From positions 992,001 through 1,056,000 of the forward strand of contig NZ_BAABWK010000002.1 in assembly GCF_040362765.1 (NCBI RefSeq): a stretch of DNA of 64,000 bases, read 5' to 3'. The notes below the pieces were generated by a model that made no database searches, had not been told where the DNA came from, and was given only the letters and a program-made list of their open reading frames with translations. A program made the position numbers and the translations under genes. Positions 27,141 through 35,779 of the stretch are shown here, piece after piece. This DNA comes from Pyruvatibacter sp. HU-CL02332 (GTDB lineage Bacteria; Pseudomonadota; Alphaproteobacteria; CGMCC-115125). How positions within the stretch are numbered: the stretch's first letter is position 1; every line of letters begins with the position of its first letter.

Positions 27141-27864
27141 CCTTGCGTGCTCCCAGTAGAAATTCGACATTGCCGCTTCCCCCGGCAATCGGGCTTTCAA
27201 CGCAGCCTGTCACGGTCCAGCCGTTCATGGCTTCCACGGCAGCACTTACGGTCTCAATCGATTTTTCCCGCGCTGCACTGTCTTTCACGATGCCACCTTT
27301 GCCGATGGCCCCGCGCCCAACTTCAAACTGCGGCTTCACCAACACGACCAGACGTGCTGCATCACCGGCGAAGCTGCAGGCATGGGGCAATACTTTGGTT
27401 GCCGATATGAACGATACGTCGCACACGATCAGATCAACGGGAACAGGGATCTGATCGGGTGTCAGAGCGCGTGCATCCTGTCCTTCAAGCGAGACGACGC
27501 GGTCATCCGAGCGAAACTTGGGAGATAGCTGATCCCGTCCCACGTCGACCGCAAAAACCTGAGCGGCACCGCGCGTGAGCACAACGTCTGTGAACCCACC
27601 TGTGGACGCACCGACATCAAGCACAGTTTTGTCTTTAGAGGGAATGCCGAACTGATCGAGCGCATGTGCCAGTTTCAAACCCGCGCGTGAGACGTATGGG
27701 ATAGCGGGATCTTCCAGCGTAATTTCAGTGTTGGCCTCAAACTCCTGGGCGGGTTTTGCAGCAGTCACCCCACGCACCAGCACCCGCCCTGCCTTGATTT
27801 CGGCCTGTGCGCGGGCGCGCGATGGGGCCAGCCCCCGCTCCACCATAAGCAGATCAAGCCTCAC
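27133..27864 (-). CDS. tlyA: TlyA-type rRNA 2'-O-methyltransferase
   Basis: This 243-residue protein has an N-terminal S4 RNA-binding domain (residues 1-60, RLDLLMVERGLAPSRARAQ) and an FtsJ-like methyltransferase domain (about 62-235). The SAM motif is VLDVGASTGGFTDV. The catalytic tetrad reads Lys (VSRAGLKLAHA), Asp (VCDVSFIS), Lys (VKPQFEVGRG) and Glu (GNVEFLLGA). It 2'-O-methylates cytidines in rRNA. In many alphaproteobacteria tlyA follows dxs in this neighbourhood; here it follows xseB directly, with only 65 bp between. Confidence 0.93.
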   Translation of the reverse strand: MRLDLLMVERGLAPSRARAQAEIKAGRVLVRGVTAAKPAQEFEANTEITLEDPAIPYVSRAGLKLAHALDQFGIPSKDKTVLDVGASTGGFTDVVLTRGAAQVFAVDVGRDQLSPKFRSDDRVVSLEGQDARALTPDQIPVPVDLIVCDVSFISATKVLPHACSFAGDAARLVVLVKPQFEVGRGAIGKGGIVKDSAAREKSIETVSAAVEAMNGWTVTGCVESPIAGGSGNVEFLLGARKDG

Positions 27865-27929
27865 TGATATTCTCCGCAGTCAATCGTGGAGGTACAGTTG
27901 ATGAATTCGTGTGGATCGCCTTGGCGAGC

Positions 27930-28187
27930 CTAGTCAACATCAAGGTTAGCCGCTGCGGACCCTTTGACAGCTCCAGATGACCCCAGCGTAATCTTCTCAA
28001 CCTTCATTTCGGCTTCACGCAACTTGGCCTCACAATGGGCCTTGAGGGCAGTACCGCGTTCATAGACTTGGATCGATTTTTCGAGGTCCACGTCACCTGC
28101 TTCCAGCTCACTGACAATCGTCTCAAGCTCCTGAAGCGCGGCTTCGAAGGAGAGCTTCTTGATATCAGCGGGAATTTTGTCAGCCAT
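27930..28187 (-). CDS. xseB: exodeoxyribonuclease VII small subunit
   Basis: This 85-residue, almost all-helical protein has the family signature [27 protein letters not shown] followed by [25 protein letters not shown]. It binds the large subunit XseA (not in this window) to form the single-strand-specific exonuclease VII. The start at 28187 is 28 bp after the HDAC-family gene stop on the same strand, consistent with an operon. Confidence 0.95.
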   Translation of the reverse strand: MADKIPADIKKLSFEAALQELETIVSELEAGDVDLEKSIQVYERGTALKAHCEAKLREAEMKVEKITLGSSGAVKGSAAANLDVD

Positions 28188-28215
28188 CTGGGATTCCTAG
28201 CAGGGTGTCGTTCAG

Positions 28216-29145
28216 CTATGCAGCCATAAGTGCCTTCACGTGTGCGCGCGAGGCGCTGGCGAGGGCGTTTAGATCATACCCCCCTTCCAGTAGCGATACG
28301 ACACGCCCACCGCAACACTTGGATGCAATGTTGCAGAGCTCCCTGGTCACCCACCCATAGTCATCATCTTCCAGATCCATCTGCGCCAGGGGATCACGCC
28401 GATGGCCGTCAAACCCTGCTGAAATGATCATCAGATCCGGGTCAAACGCCTCAAGGGCTGGAAAAATACGGTTGGCATAGGCATCGCGAAAGTCTGATCC
28501 GGCGGCATGGGCCGGCAGGGGCGCATTTACGATATTGTTGTCGACACCCGTCGTACTCGCTGATCCGGTGCCAGGATAAAGCGGGTGCTGGTGCGTGGAG
28601 GCGTACATGAGAGAGCCATTGGTCAGGAAGGCTGCCTCGGTGCCATTGCCGTGGTGCACATCAAAATCCACCACCGCGACGCGGGACAGGCCATGCTGCT
28701 CCTGCGCGTGCCGCGACGCAATTGCTGCATTTGAGAAGAAGCAAAAACCCATGGCGCGGTCTGGCTCCGCATGGTGGCCGGGAGGGCGTGTCGCGCAGAA
28801 CGCGTTTTTGACGCTCTTGCTGACCACCATGTCCACTGCCTGAATGGCAGCACCGGCGGAGAGAAGAGCAGCGTCAAAGCTGCGCGCTGACATCACGGTG
28901 TCTTCGTCCACAAAATGGTAGCCATCCTCAGGCACGCTCCCTTTCATGGCATCAATATGGGACTGCGGGTGCACGAGCAAAAGATGATCTGAGGTGGCGG
29001 CAACAGCCTGATGGCGTTGCAGGGCCTCAAATTCTCTGCCTTCCAGTCCACCAAGGACTGCTTGCAGGCGCGCCGGGCTTTCCGGGTGCCGAGCGGGTGG
29101 TTGATGCAGCGCACAATCGCTGTGGGTGATCAATGCAGTTGTCAT
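28216..29145 (-). CDS. histone deacetylase/acetoin-utilisation family deacetylase
   Basis: This 309-residue zinc-dependent amidohydrolase is of the HDAC class II-like bacterial type. Visible active-site elements are RPPGHHAEPDRAMGFCFFSN (tandem His charge relay), VVDFDVHHGNGTEAAF (zinc Asp and His), and IISAGFDGHRRDPL (second zinc Asp). It ends with SLLEGGYDLNALA carrying the Gly-Tyr near the catalytic site. It may deacetylate polyamines, acetyl-lysine or other acetyl-amides. The ATG at 29145 starts the conserved MTTALITHSDCALHQPP; a frame-open extension to 29388 lies over the zntB promoter and is rejected. First gene of the minus-strand cluster. Confidence 0.9.
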   Translation of the reverse strand: MTTALITHSDCALHQPPARHPESPARLQAVLGGLEGREFEALQRHQAVAATSDHLLLVHPQSHIDAMKGSVPEDGYHFVDEDTVMSARSFDAALLSAGAAIQAVDMVVSKSVKNAFCATRPPGHHAEPDRAMGFCFFSNAAIASRHAQEQHGLSRVAVVDFDVHHGNGTEAAFLTNGSLMYASTHQHPLYPGTGSASTTGVDNNIVNAPLPAHAAGSDFRDAYANRIFPALEAFDPDLMIISAGFDGHRRDPLAQMDLEDDDYGWVTRELCNIASKCCGGRVVSLLEGGYDLNALASASRAHVKALMAA

Positions 29146-29232
29146 AGTGCCATTGTGCCCCACCTGCCCGCCGCTGCAAACTCGAACCAGAGGCGAATCA
29201 AACAGGCCTCTTTTTTGGGGGAGGGCTGCGAT

Positions 29233-30249
29233 ATGGCAGCGGAAGATCACGCGGTTGACATGGATCCGCAACAAGACGATGGCGGCCTCGTTTGTGCCTA
29301 CCTGATTGATGGTAAAGGTGGCGCCCGGCCAATTGGCTGGAGCGAGGTTATTGGCTGGACGCCCGCTGACGGGGAGATTTGGGTCCATCTTGACTACACC
29401 CAGGCTTCGGCCGTCACCTATTTGCGGGACCAGTGCGGCATCAATCCCATTGCGTCTGATGCATTGGTCGCCGAGGACTCACGCCCAAGGGCCATTCCCT
29501 TTGACGAGGCTGTGTTGGTGACCCTGCGCGGAGTGAATCTCAACCCAGGTCAGAGACCAGAAGACATGATCTCAATCCGGTGCTGGATTGAAAAAGGACG
29601 GCTGATCACCACCCGTCACCGACGTCTTCAGAGCATTGATGCCCTGCGTGAGCGTCTAGCCGGTGCGACAAAACCCAAAAACGTGAATGAGCTCTTCCAT
29701 TTGCTTGCAGACCGACTTTCAGCGCGTGTCGATGATGCCGTCAGCCTGATTGATGAAACGGTCGATAGTCTTGAGGAGGCGGCTTTGGAAGATGCTACTG
29801 CGTCAGGCCGCGGACTTGAAAGAGAACTGGGTCAAATGCGCCGCCGCGCCATCACACTTCGGCGCTTTCTGGCTCCACAGCGCGAGGCCCTTGGTTCACT
29901 GCAATCCGGCATTGGTCCGTTTACTGATCGCCAGCGGGCACACCTGCGTGAGATCGCAGACCACAATTTGCGCATTCTGGAAGACCTTGATGCCACCCGG
30001 GAGCGCGCAGCGGTTGTTCAAGAAGAGCTGATGCATCGCGCGTCTGATCAGATGAACCGCAACATGTACATGCTGTCAGTCATTGCTGCGATCATGCTGC
30101 CACTTGGCTTCATAACCGGCTTGCTCGGCATCAATGTTGGCGGACTGCCCTTGGCCCATAGTGGAAACGGATTCTGGATTGTCGTTGGATCGCTAGTCGT
30201 GCTGGTGGCGATTCAGGTCTACATCTTCCGTCGACGTAAATGGCTGTAG
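29233..30249 (+). CDS. zntB: CorA-family zinc transporter (ZntB-like)
   Basis: This 338-residue inner-membrane protein has a large cytoplasmic funnel domain (residues 1-270) with long helices (DDAVSLIDETVDSLEEAALE, QMNRNMYMLSVIAAIMLPLG). Two C-terminal membrane helices (about 280-300 and 312-332) follow. The pore-entry signature GINVGGLP replaces the GMN of CorA, as in ZntB. It probably mediates Zn2+ transport; direction (uptake by proton symport in characterised ZntB) is inferred. The ATG at 29233 follows GGGGAGG; earlier in-frame starts overlap the divergent deacetylase promoter. Confidence 0.87.
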   Translation: MAAEDHAVDMDPQQDDGGLVCAYLIDGKGGARPIGWSEVIGWTPADGEIWVHLDYTQASAVTYLRDQCGINPIASDALVAEDSRPRAIPFDEAVLVTLRGVNLNPGQRPEDMISIRCWIEKGRLITTRHRRLQSIDALRERLAGATKPKNVNELFHLLADRLSARVDDAVSLIDETVDSLEEAALEDATASGRGLERELGQMRRRAITLRRFLAPQREALGSLQSGIGPFTDRQRAHLREIADHNLRILEDLDATRERAAVVQEELMHRASDQMNRNMYMLSVIAAIMLPLGFITGLLGINVGGLPLAHSGNGFWIVVGSLVVLVAIQVYIFRRRKWL

Positions 30250-30262
30250 CAGAACTGAGCTC

Positions 30263-31336
30263 CTAGCCAACACGCTCATAGCGCGCAATGCCATCCTCAC
30301 CCAGGAAACGCCGGGCCAATCCACGTTCGATCAGACAATTCAGGTGCGCGATACTTTCACCGGTTGCCATATGGACCAGATCGTCAGTGATTGGTCTTCG
30401 GAACAAAGCACCGAACACCTCGTTTGGGCGCTTGGGCTCGCCGATCAATTCTTCGAGCTTACCCAGATCGGTTTCGTGTTCATCGATCAAGTCCTGGAGC
30501 CGAACCTTGAGACCATAAAAGGGCTCGTTGTGTGCTGGACCAACGAGCGTGTCGGCTGGCAACTGGTCACGGATACGCGCGCAACTTTCCAACCAGTCAG
30601 ACAGCGGGTCTGCCTGAGGTTCAGTGGGATGAACGCTGATATTTGACGAAATGCGCGGAAGCACCTGATCCCCGGACAGGAGGACGGCAGCGTCAGGGCA
30701 CCACAGGCACATATGCTCCGGGGCATGACCGCGCCCCTCTACGGTCTGCCAGATGCGTCCGCCGATCTCGAGCTGTTGGCCGCCAACAAGACGCCGAAAG
30801 CTCTGCGGCATGGTTGACACATCACGCCCGAAACCACCAAACCGTCGTCGATAGGTTTCAATCTGGGCGTCGTTAAAACCGGCCTCCCGATAGAACCGTA
30901 CGCCCTCATCCGGGGCATCGGTGCCGGTATCAAGCACAAGATTGCAGCACATCAGATAGTCGGTACGCGACATCCACAGTTCGACACCGAAACGACGGCA
31001 CAACCAACCGGCAAGACCCACGTGATCGGGATGCAGATGGGTGACGATGACCTTGGTAACCGGTCGCCCACCCATGACACCCGCAAAGTGCTGCTCCCAA
31101 AGATCGCGGACTTTGGATGTATTCACACCCGTATCGACGATCACCCAGCCATCTCCGTCTTCAATGAGATACAGGTTGATGTGGTCCAGCGAATAGGGGA
31201 GCGGCATCCGCAGCCAGTGAATGCCTGGAGAAATCTCAATCGTCTCTCCAGGCGCTGGAAACTCTTTCAGGCCGTGGGGGTAAGTGATTTCTGTCGGCGT
31301 CTGCGTTGGCTTTTGGGGTGCTGCGGTATTGGACAT
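30263..31336 (-). CDS. metallo-beta-lactamase-fold hydrolase
   Basis: This 357-residue protein has the complete zinc motif THLHPDHVGLAGW and a later His in GRGHAPEHMCLW. An Asp follows in LLSGDQVLPRISSN, and GPAHNEPFYGLKVR supplies the final His. A C-terminal helical extension (about 270-355) may define substrate choice. Members of this subgroup hydrolyse glutathione thioesters, acyl thioesters or phosphodiesters; none is indicated here. It converges on zntB with 13 bp between the stops. The upstream gene on the same strand is an acyl-CoA dehydrogenase, 64 bp away, so a shared transcript is possible and a thioesterase-type role would fit. Confidence 0.82.
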   Translation of the reverse strand: MSNTAAPQKPTQTPTEITYPHGLKEFPAPGETIEISPGIHWLRMPLPYSLDHINLYLIEDGDGWVIVDTGVNTSKVRDLWEQHFAGVMGGRPVTKVIVTHLHPDHVGLAGWLCRRFGVELWMSRTDYLMCCNLVLDTGTDAPDEGVRFYREAGFNDAQIETYRRRFGGFGRDVSTMPQSFRRLVGGQQLEIGGRIWQTVEGRGHAPEHMCLWCPDAAVLLSGDQVLPRISSNISVHPTEPQADPLSDWLESCARIRDQLPADTLVGPAHNEPFYGLKVRLQDLIDEHETDLGKLEELIGEPKRPNEVFGALFRRPITDDLVHMATGESIAHLNCLIERGLARRFLGEDGIARYERVG

Positions 31337-31400
31337 TGTTGCTCCTGTTCACCAATGGGGTACGTGACGCTGACGTAAGCGTCAACGCTCCCGCATTGGT

Positions 31401-33197
31401 CTAGGAGGCGAGCAAATCCGTGCTGAGAGCGTAAAGGCCTGCTGCCCCCGACGTCACGGGCGCCTTTAGGCCCGCTGCCTGAGGCAGGATATTTGTTGCG
31501 TAGAACGCGGCCATCTCGACTCGACCAGCGAGATAACTGTCTTCACCAGCCTTGGGATGGGCTGCGAGCGCACCCTTGGCGAGATAGGCGCCGCCGGCCA
31601 CGGTCCCGATCATTTTGAGGTACGGCGTTGCACCGCCCAGAGCGTCGGTTGCTTCTGATTTTAGAGCTTCCAACAGCCAGTCCGTGGTTTCGCGCAATGT
31701 GGCATTCGCTTGCGACAATTCACGACCAATCGTGACCAGTTTCTCATCATTGGAGGCAGAGCAGGACTTGGCTGTCTCATCGATCTCTTCGAGGAAATCA
31801 GCAATGACTTTGCCACCGTCCATGGTCAGCTTACGGCTGACAAGATCGATGGCCTGAATGCCATTGGTGCCCTCATAGATGGGCGCAATGCGGCTGTCGC
31901 GCAGATGCTGAGCAGCACCCGTTTCTTCAATGAAGCCCATGCCACCGTGGATCTGGATGCCGATGGAGGCAACATCTACACCGACATCAGTTGAAAAGCC
32001 TTTTGAAATTGGCGTGAGAAGAGCAGCACGTCCCTGCCCCCATTTTTGCTTGTCTTCGTCTTCACCATTGTGCTCGAGATCAAGCGCTACCGCGTTTGCA
32101 TAACAGATGCCCCGCGTTGCTTCAGTCATCGCTTTCATGGTGAGGAGCATGCGACGTACATCAGGATGATCAATGATGGGAGACATGCCGTCCGGCTTGT
32201 CCGTATACGGTGTGAATGCTTTGCCCTGCTTGCGCTCCATCGCGTAGTCAAGCGCCTGCTGGTAGGCCCGCTCAGCGATACCGACGCCCTGCATGCCTAC
32301 ATTGAGGCGCGCATTGTTCATCATGGTGAACATGCAACGCATGCCCTTGTTTTCTTCGCCAATGAGCCAGCCGATGGCGCCTTCTTCCTCGCCATAGGCC
32401 ATGACGCAGGTCGGGCTGGCATGAATGCCCAGCTTCTTTTCAAGGCCGATGCACTTTACGTCGTTGCGGTCACCCAGAGATCCGTCATCATTGACGAAAA
32501 ACTTCGGTACGAGGAAAAGTGAAACGCCCTTGGTACCTTCGGGTGCGTCCGGCAAGCGGGCAAGAACCAGATGAATGATGTTCTCCGCCATGTCGTGGTC
32601 GCCCCACGTGATGTAGATCTTCGTGCCCTTGATCTTGTAGCTACCATCACCCACGGGCTCGGCTTTTGCCTTGAGCGCACCAACGTCGGAGCCAGCCTGC
32701 GGCTCCGTCAGGTTCATGGAGCCTGTCCACTCGCCGGACAGGAGTTTGGGCAAGTATTTGTCGCGCAGCTCGTCTGAGCCGTGCTGCGTCAGGCTCTCTA
32801 CGGCACCCTGACTGAGCATGGGGCACAGGCCGAAAGCCATGTTGGCCTGATTGATGTATTCCTGCACGGCAACGGCCAGGGACAGAGGCAGGCCCTGTCC
32901 GCCATAGTTGACGTCGCCGGGAATGGAGCACCAGCCCGCTTCAAACCACTGTTTGTAGGCGTCGGCAAATCCATCCGGCGCCTTCACGCCTTCGGCACCC
33001 AGCTGAGAGCCCTGCTGATCGCCGGTCCAGTTGAGAGGGGCTAGCAGATCGCCCGCCATGCGGCCGGATTCCTCAAGCACCTGCTCAATCAGATCAGGCT
33101 CCAGATCGGGAAAAGCCTTGGAGCCGCAAAGCTCCTTGAGGCCTGCAATCTCATTGAGGGCAAAGGACATGTCACGAACGGGTGGGCGGTAGGTCAT
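31401..33197 (-). CDS. acyl-CoA dehydrogenase with C-terminal extension (DmdC/AidB-like)
   Basis: This 598-residue FAD enzyme is of the longer acyl-CoA dehydrogenase type. The N-terminal helical domain is followed by MNLTEPQAGSDVGALKAKAE (middle domain), IHGGMGFIEETGAAQHLRD, and IAPIYEGTNGIQAIDLVSRK, where the Glu is the catalytic base. An extra helical region of about 130 residues (about 465-598) matches the C-terminal domain of 3-methylmercaptopropionyl-CoA dehydrogenase-like enzymes (DmdC group). Whether it uses DMSP-derived, fatty or aromatic acyl-CoAs is not decidable. It is divergent from the Sua5 gene at 33335. Confidence 0.9.
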   Translation of the reverse strand: MTYRPPVRDMSFALNEIAGLKELCGSKAFPDLEPDLIEQVLEESGRMAGDLLAPLNWTGDQQGSQLGAEGVKAPDGFADAYKQWFEAGWCSIPGDVNYGGQGLPLSLAVAVQEYINQANMAFGLCPMLSQGAVESLTQHGSDELRDKYLPKLLSGEWTGSMNLTEPQAGSDVGALKAKAEPVGDGSYKIKGTKIYITWGDHDMAENIIHLVLARLPDAPEGTKGVSLFLVPKFFVNDDGSLGDRNDVKCIGLEKKLGIHASPTCVMAYGEEEGAIGWLIGEENKGMRCMFTMMNNARLNVGMQGVGIAERAYQQALDYAMERKQGKAFTPYTDKPDGMSPIIDHPDVRRMLLTMKAMTEATRGICYANAVALDLEHNGEDEDKQKWGQGRAALLTPISKGFSTDVGVDVASIGIQIHGGMGFIEETGAAQHLRDSRIAPIYEGTNGIQAIDLVSRKLTMDGGKVIADFLEEIDETAKSCSASNDEKLVTIGRELSQANATLRETTDWLLEALKSEATDALGGATPYLKMIGTVAGGAYLAKGALAAHPKAGEDSYLAGRVEMAAFYATNILPQAAGLKAPVTSGAAGLYALSTDLLAS

Positions 33198-33334
33198 GCG
33201 GTTTCTCTCATCTCGGCAGTCGAGGAAGGATCGTTAGGCAAACAGATAGCAGAAATGGCGGGCATATCCAGCCGCAGGGTATTTATGCCTCTTTTGCACT
33301 TTTGAAGACGGGTCGGTCGTGGCAGGTTGCCGCC

Positions 33335-34300
33335 ATGACACCCCCTGCCACCCTTACCCCGACAATAGCTGACAACGACGCGATCGACCGCGCGTCCCAA
33401 TGCCTGCTTGTGGGCGGACTTGTCGCCTTTCCGACCGAGACGGTTTATGGACTTGGCGCTGACGCAACCAGTGACCAGGCGGTGGCTCGGATTTTTGAGG
33501 CCAAGGGGCGACCCCAGTTCAACCCGCTTATCAGCCATGTATCGGGCGTGGAGATGGCTGGGCAGCTGGGTGAGTTGAGCGGCCTGGCGCTAAAGCTCGC
33601 TCATGCCTTCTGGCCAGGGCCTTTGACGCTTGTGGTGCTCCGAGCTCCCAATTGTCCCGTATCGCTTCTGGCGTCCGCAGGGTTGGATACCATCGCCATA
33701 CGCATGCCGAACCATCCGGTGGCACAAGCCCTGATCGGACGTGTTCAACGACCATTGGCTGCTCCAAGCGCTAATCCGTCCGGCCGGGTAAGCCCTACCA
33801 CGGCACAACATGTAACTGAGGGCCTCGATGGCAGGATCGACATGGTCCTTGACGGAGGCCCGTGCACGGTTGGGCTTGAATCAACGGTTGTGTCAGTCGT
33901 GTCCGATCAGGTGCGCCTCCTTCGACCCGGGACCATCACCCGTGAGCAGTTGGAAGCCGTGTGCAGCGTAGTCGAGGATACAAATGGTGCGGCGATTGAG
34001 GCACCGGGGATGCTGGCAAGTCACTATGCGCCGAACGCATCGGTACGCCTCAATGTTTCAGCCCCTGCCGACAACGAAGCTCTTTTGGGGTTTGGGCCGG
34101 ATCTGCCTCAACACGATGGCCCGGTTGCGAATCTGAGCCCCACGGCTGATCTGGTAGAAGCCGCCGCCAATCTCTTCGCCAAGCTGCGGCAGCTTGATGC
34201 CACAAGCCCGCACGGTATTGCGGTGATGCCCATTCCAACTGATGGAATTGGTGAAGCGATAAACGATCGGCTCAAAAGAGCGGCAGCGCCCAAAACCTGA
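33335..34300 (+). CDS. sua5: L-threonylcarbamoyladenylate synthase (Sua5 type)
   Basis: This 321-residue enzyme condenses Thr, bicarbonate and ATP to the intermediate of tRNA t6A37 synthesis. The YrdC domain (about 15-205) shows GLVAFPTETVYGLGADATS, the KGRPQFNPLISHV ATP-binding block and LAAPSANPSGRVSPTTA. A Sua5 C-terminal domain (about 220-321) follows, joined by the linker with PGMLASHYAPNASV. Presence of that domain distinguishes Sua5 from TsaC. The ATG at 33335 is supported by the start of the conserved region; upstream frame-open sequence overlaps the acyl-CoA dehydrogenase start. It is followed after 54 bp by the FAD oxidase. Confidence 0.93.
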   Translation: MTPPATLTPTIADNDAIDRASQCLLVGGLVAFPTETVYGLGADATSDQAVARIFEAKGRPQFNPLISHVSGVEMAGQLGELSGLALKLAHAFWPGPLTLVVLRAPNCPVSLLASAGLDTIAIRMPNHPVAQALIGRVQRPLAAPSANPSGRVSPTTAQHVTEGLDGRIDMVLDGGPCTVGLESTVVSVVSDQVRLLRPGTITREQLEAVCSVVEDTNGAAIEAPGMLASHYAPNASVRLNVSAPADNEALLGFGPDLPQHDGPVANLSPTADLVEAAANLFAKLRQLDATSPHGIAVMPIPTDGIGEAINDRLKRAAAPKT

Positions 34301-34354
34301 TGACATGACCAGTGGGCTTTGACGGGTGCGCCAATCGGCTCTACGTCAGTGGGT

Positions 34355-35779
34355 ATGAATATGAGTAAACCATCAGCAGACACGCTTTCGAGGCTGGCAG
34401 ATGCTGCCGGACCCGGCGGCGCCCTGCGGGCGGGTTCTGATGATCTTGCACGATACCTGGTGGAGTGGCGCGGTCTGTTTCATGGGGACACTCCCCTTGT
34501 GCTGCGGCCGGCAGGTGTTGACGCTGTTGCTGCGATTGTCCGCATTGCTCACGAAACCAATACAGGTCTTGTGCCGCAGGGCGGCAACACCGGGCTTGTC
34601 GGCGGGCAGATACCCGACATGTCCGGCAACCAGGTGATTGTTTCGCTCGAGCGCATGAATTCTGTGCGGGCTGTGGATCCGCTTAACAACACGATGATTG
34701 TGGATGCCGGGTGTACGTTGCAGTCCATCCAGGAGGCAGCTGCCAGCAATAACCGGCTTTTTCCTTTGAGCCTTGCATCGGAGGGGTCGTGCCAGATTGG
34801 CGGCGTCATATCCACGAATGCCGGGGGCACAGCAGTATTGCGCTATGGCTCCACGCGTGACCTGGTTCTGGGGCTGGAGGCGGTCCTGCCAAATGGCGAA
34901 ATCTGGAATGGGCTCTCCGGACTTCGAAAGGACAATACAGGCTATGACCTGACCCGCCTTCTGGCCGGCGCCGAGGGGACCTTGGGCATCATTACCGGGG
35001 CGGTTCTGAAGCTGTTTCCGACACCCACGGCGACTGAAACCGCGTTTTCTGCCATACCAGACCCACAGGCTGCCGTTGAATTGCTTGCACGACTACAAGA
35101 TGCCAGCGGCGGACTCGTCTCAACATTCGAGATCATCAGCCGCAGTGGTTTTGAACTCACACTCCGGCATTTTGAAGGTGCCAAAGACCCGCTGTCCCAA
35201 CCTTCCAATTGGTATGTGCTCGCAGAAGTGACGGCTGGTACCGATGGCTGGCTGCGCGCCATGCTGGAGACAGCTCTTGGCAGTGCCATAGACGATGGCC
35301 TTGTACTGGACGCGACGCTTGCTGGGAGCGAGAGCCAACGAGATGCGCTGTGGGCGCTTCGGGAAAACATGTCTGAAGCTCAGAAGCTGGAAGGCGCAAG
35401 CATCAAGCACGATGTGTCAGTCCCCGTTTCCAGCGTTCCTGCGTTTCTTCAGCAGGCGACGGACGCGGTCATTGAGGCGATGCCTGGTGTTCGGCCTGTT
35501 CCGTTTGGCCATATTGGCGATGGCAATATCCACTTCAATCTCAGCCAGCCGATGTCCATGGACCCGCAAGCGTTTCTAAGTCAGTGGCAGGCCATGAATG
35601 ACATTGTGCATGGGATCGTCGTATCGCTGGGCGGCTCGATCTCGGCTGAACATGGGATCGGCACGCTTAAGCGTGACGAGATCAAGACTTACAAATCCGA
35701 CGTTGAGCTTAATGTGATGCGCGCGATAAAGGCCGCGCTGGATCCCAAGGGCATCATGAACCCCGGCAAGCTGCTCTAG
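34355..35779 (+). CDS. FAD-binding D-2-hydroxyacid dehydrogenase (GlcD/D2HGDH-like)
   Basis: This is a 474-residue flavoprotein. The PCMH-type FAD-binding domain (about 30-215) has VPQGGNTGLVGGQ and SEGSCQIGGVISTNAGGTAV. The C-terminal domain (about 230-474) has FGHIGDGNIHFN and SAEHGIGTLKRDEI, the metal and substrate region of D-2-hydroxyglutarate/D-lactate dehydrogenases. It probably oxidises D-2-hydroxyglutarate or D-lactate and passes electrons to an ETF or quinone. Start codons at 34319 (TTG), 34355 and 34361 (ATG) are all in frame; the 34355 ATG is a compromise. The stop shares CTAG with the convergent CNNM gene. It lies 54 bp after sua5 and may be cotranscribed. Confidence 0.9.
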   Translation: MNMSKPSADTLSRLADAAGPGGALRAGSDDLARYLVEWRGLFHGDTPLVLRPAGVDAVAAIVRIAHETNTGLVPQGGNTGLVGGQIPDMSGNQVIVSLERMNSVRAVDPLNNTMIVDAGCTLQSIQEAAASNNRLFPLSLASEGSCQIGGVISTNAGGTAVLRYGSTRDLVLGLEAVLPNGEIWNGLSGLRKDNTGYDLTRLLAGAEGTLGIITGAVLKLFPTPTATETAFSAIPDPQAAVELLARLQDASGGLVSTFEIISRSGFELTLRHFEGAKDPLSQPSNWYVLAEVTAGTDGWLRAMLETALGSAIDDGLVLDATLAGSESQRDALWALRENMSEAQKLEGASIKHDVSVPVSSVPAFLQQATDAVIEAMPGVRPVPFGHIGDGNIHFNLSQPMSMDPQAFLSQWQAMNDIVHGIVVSLGGSISAEHGIGTLKRDEIKTYKSDVELNVMRAIKAALDPKGIMNPGKLL

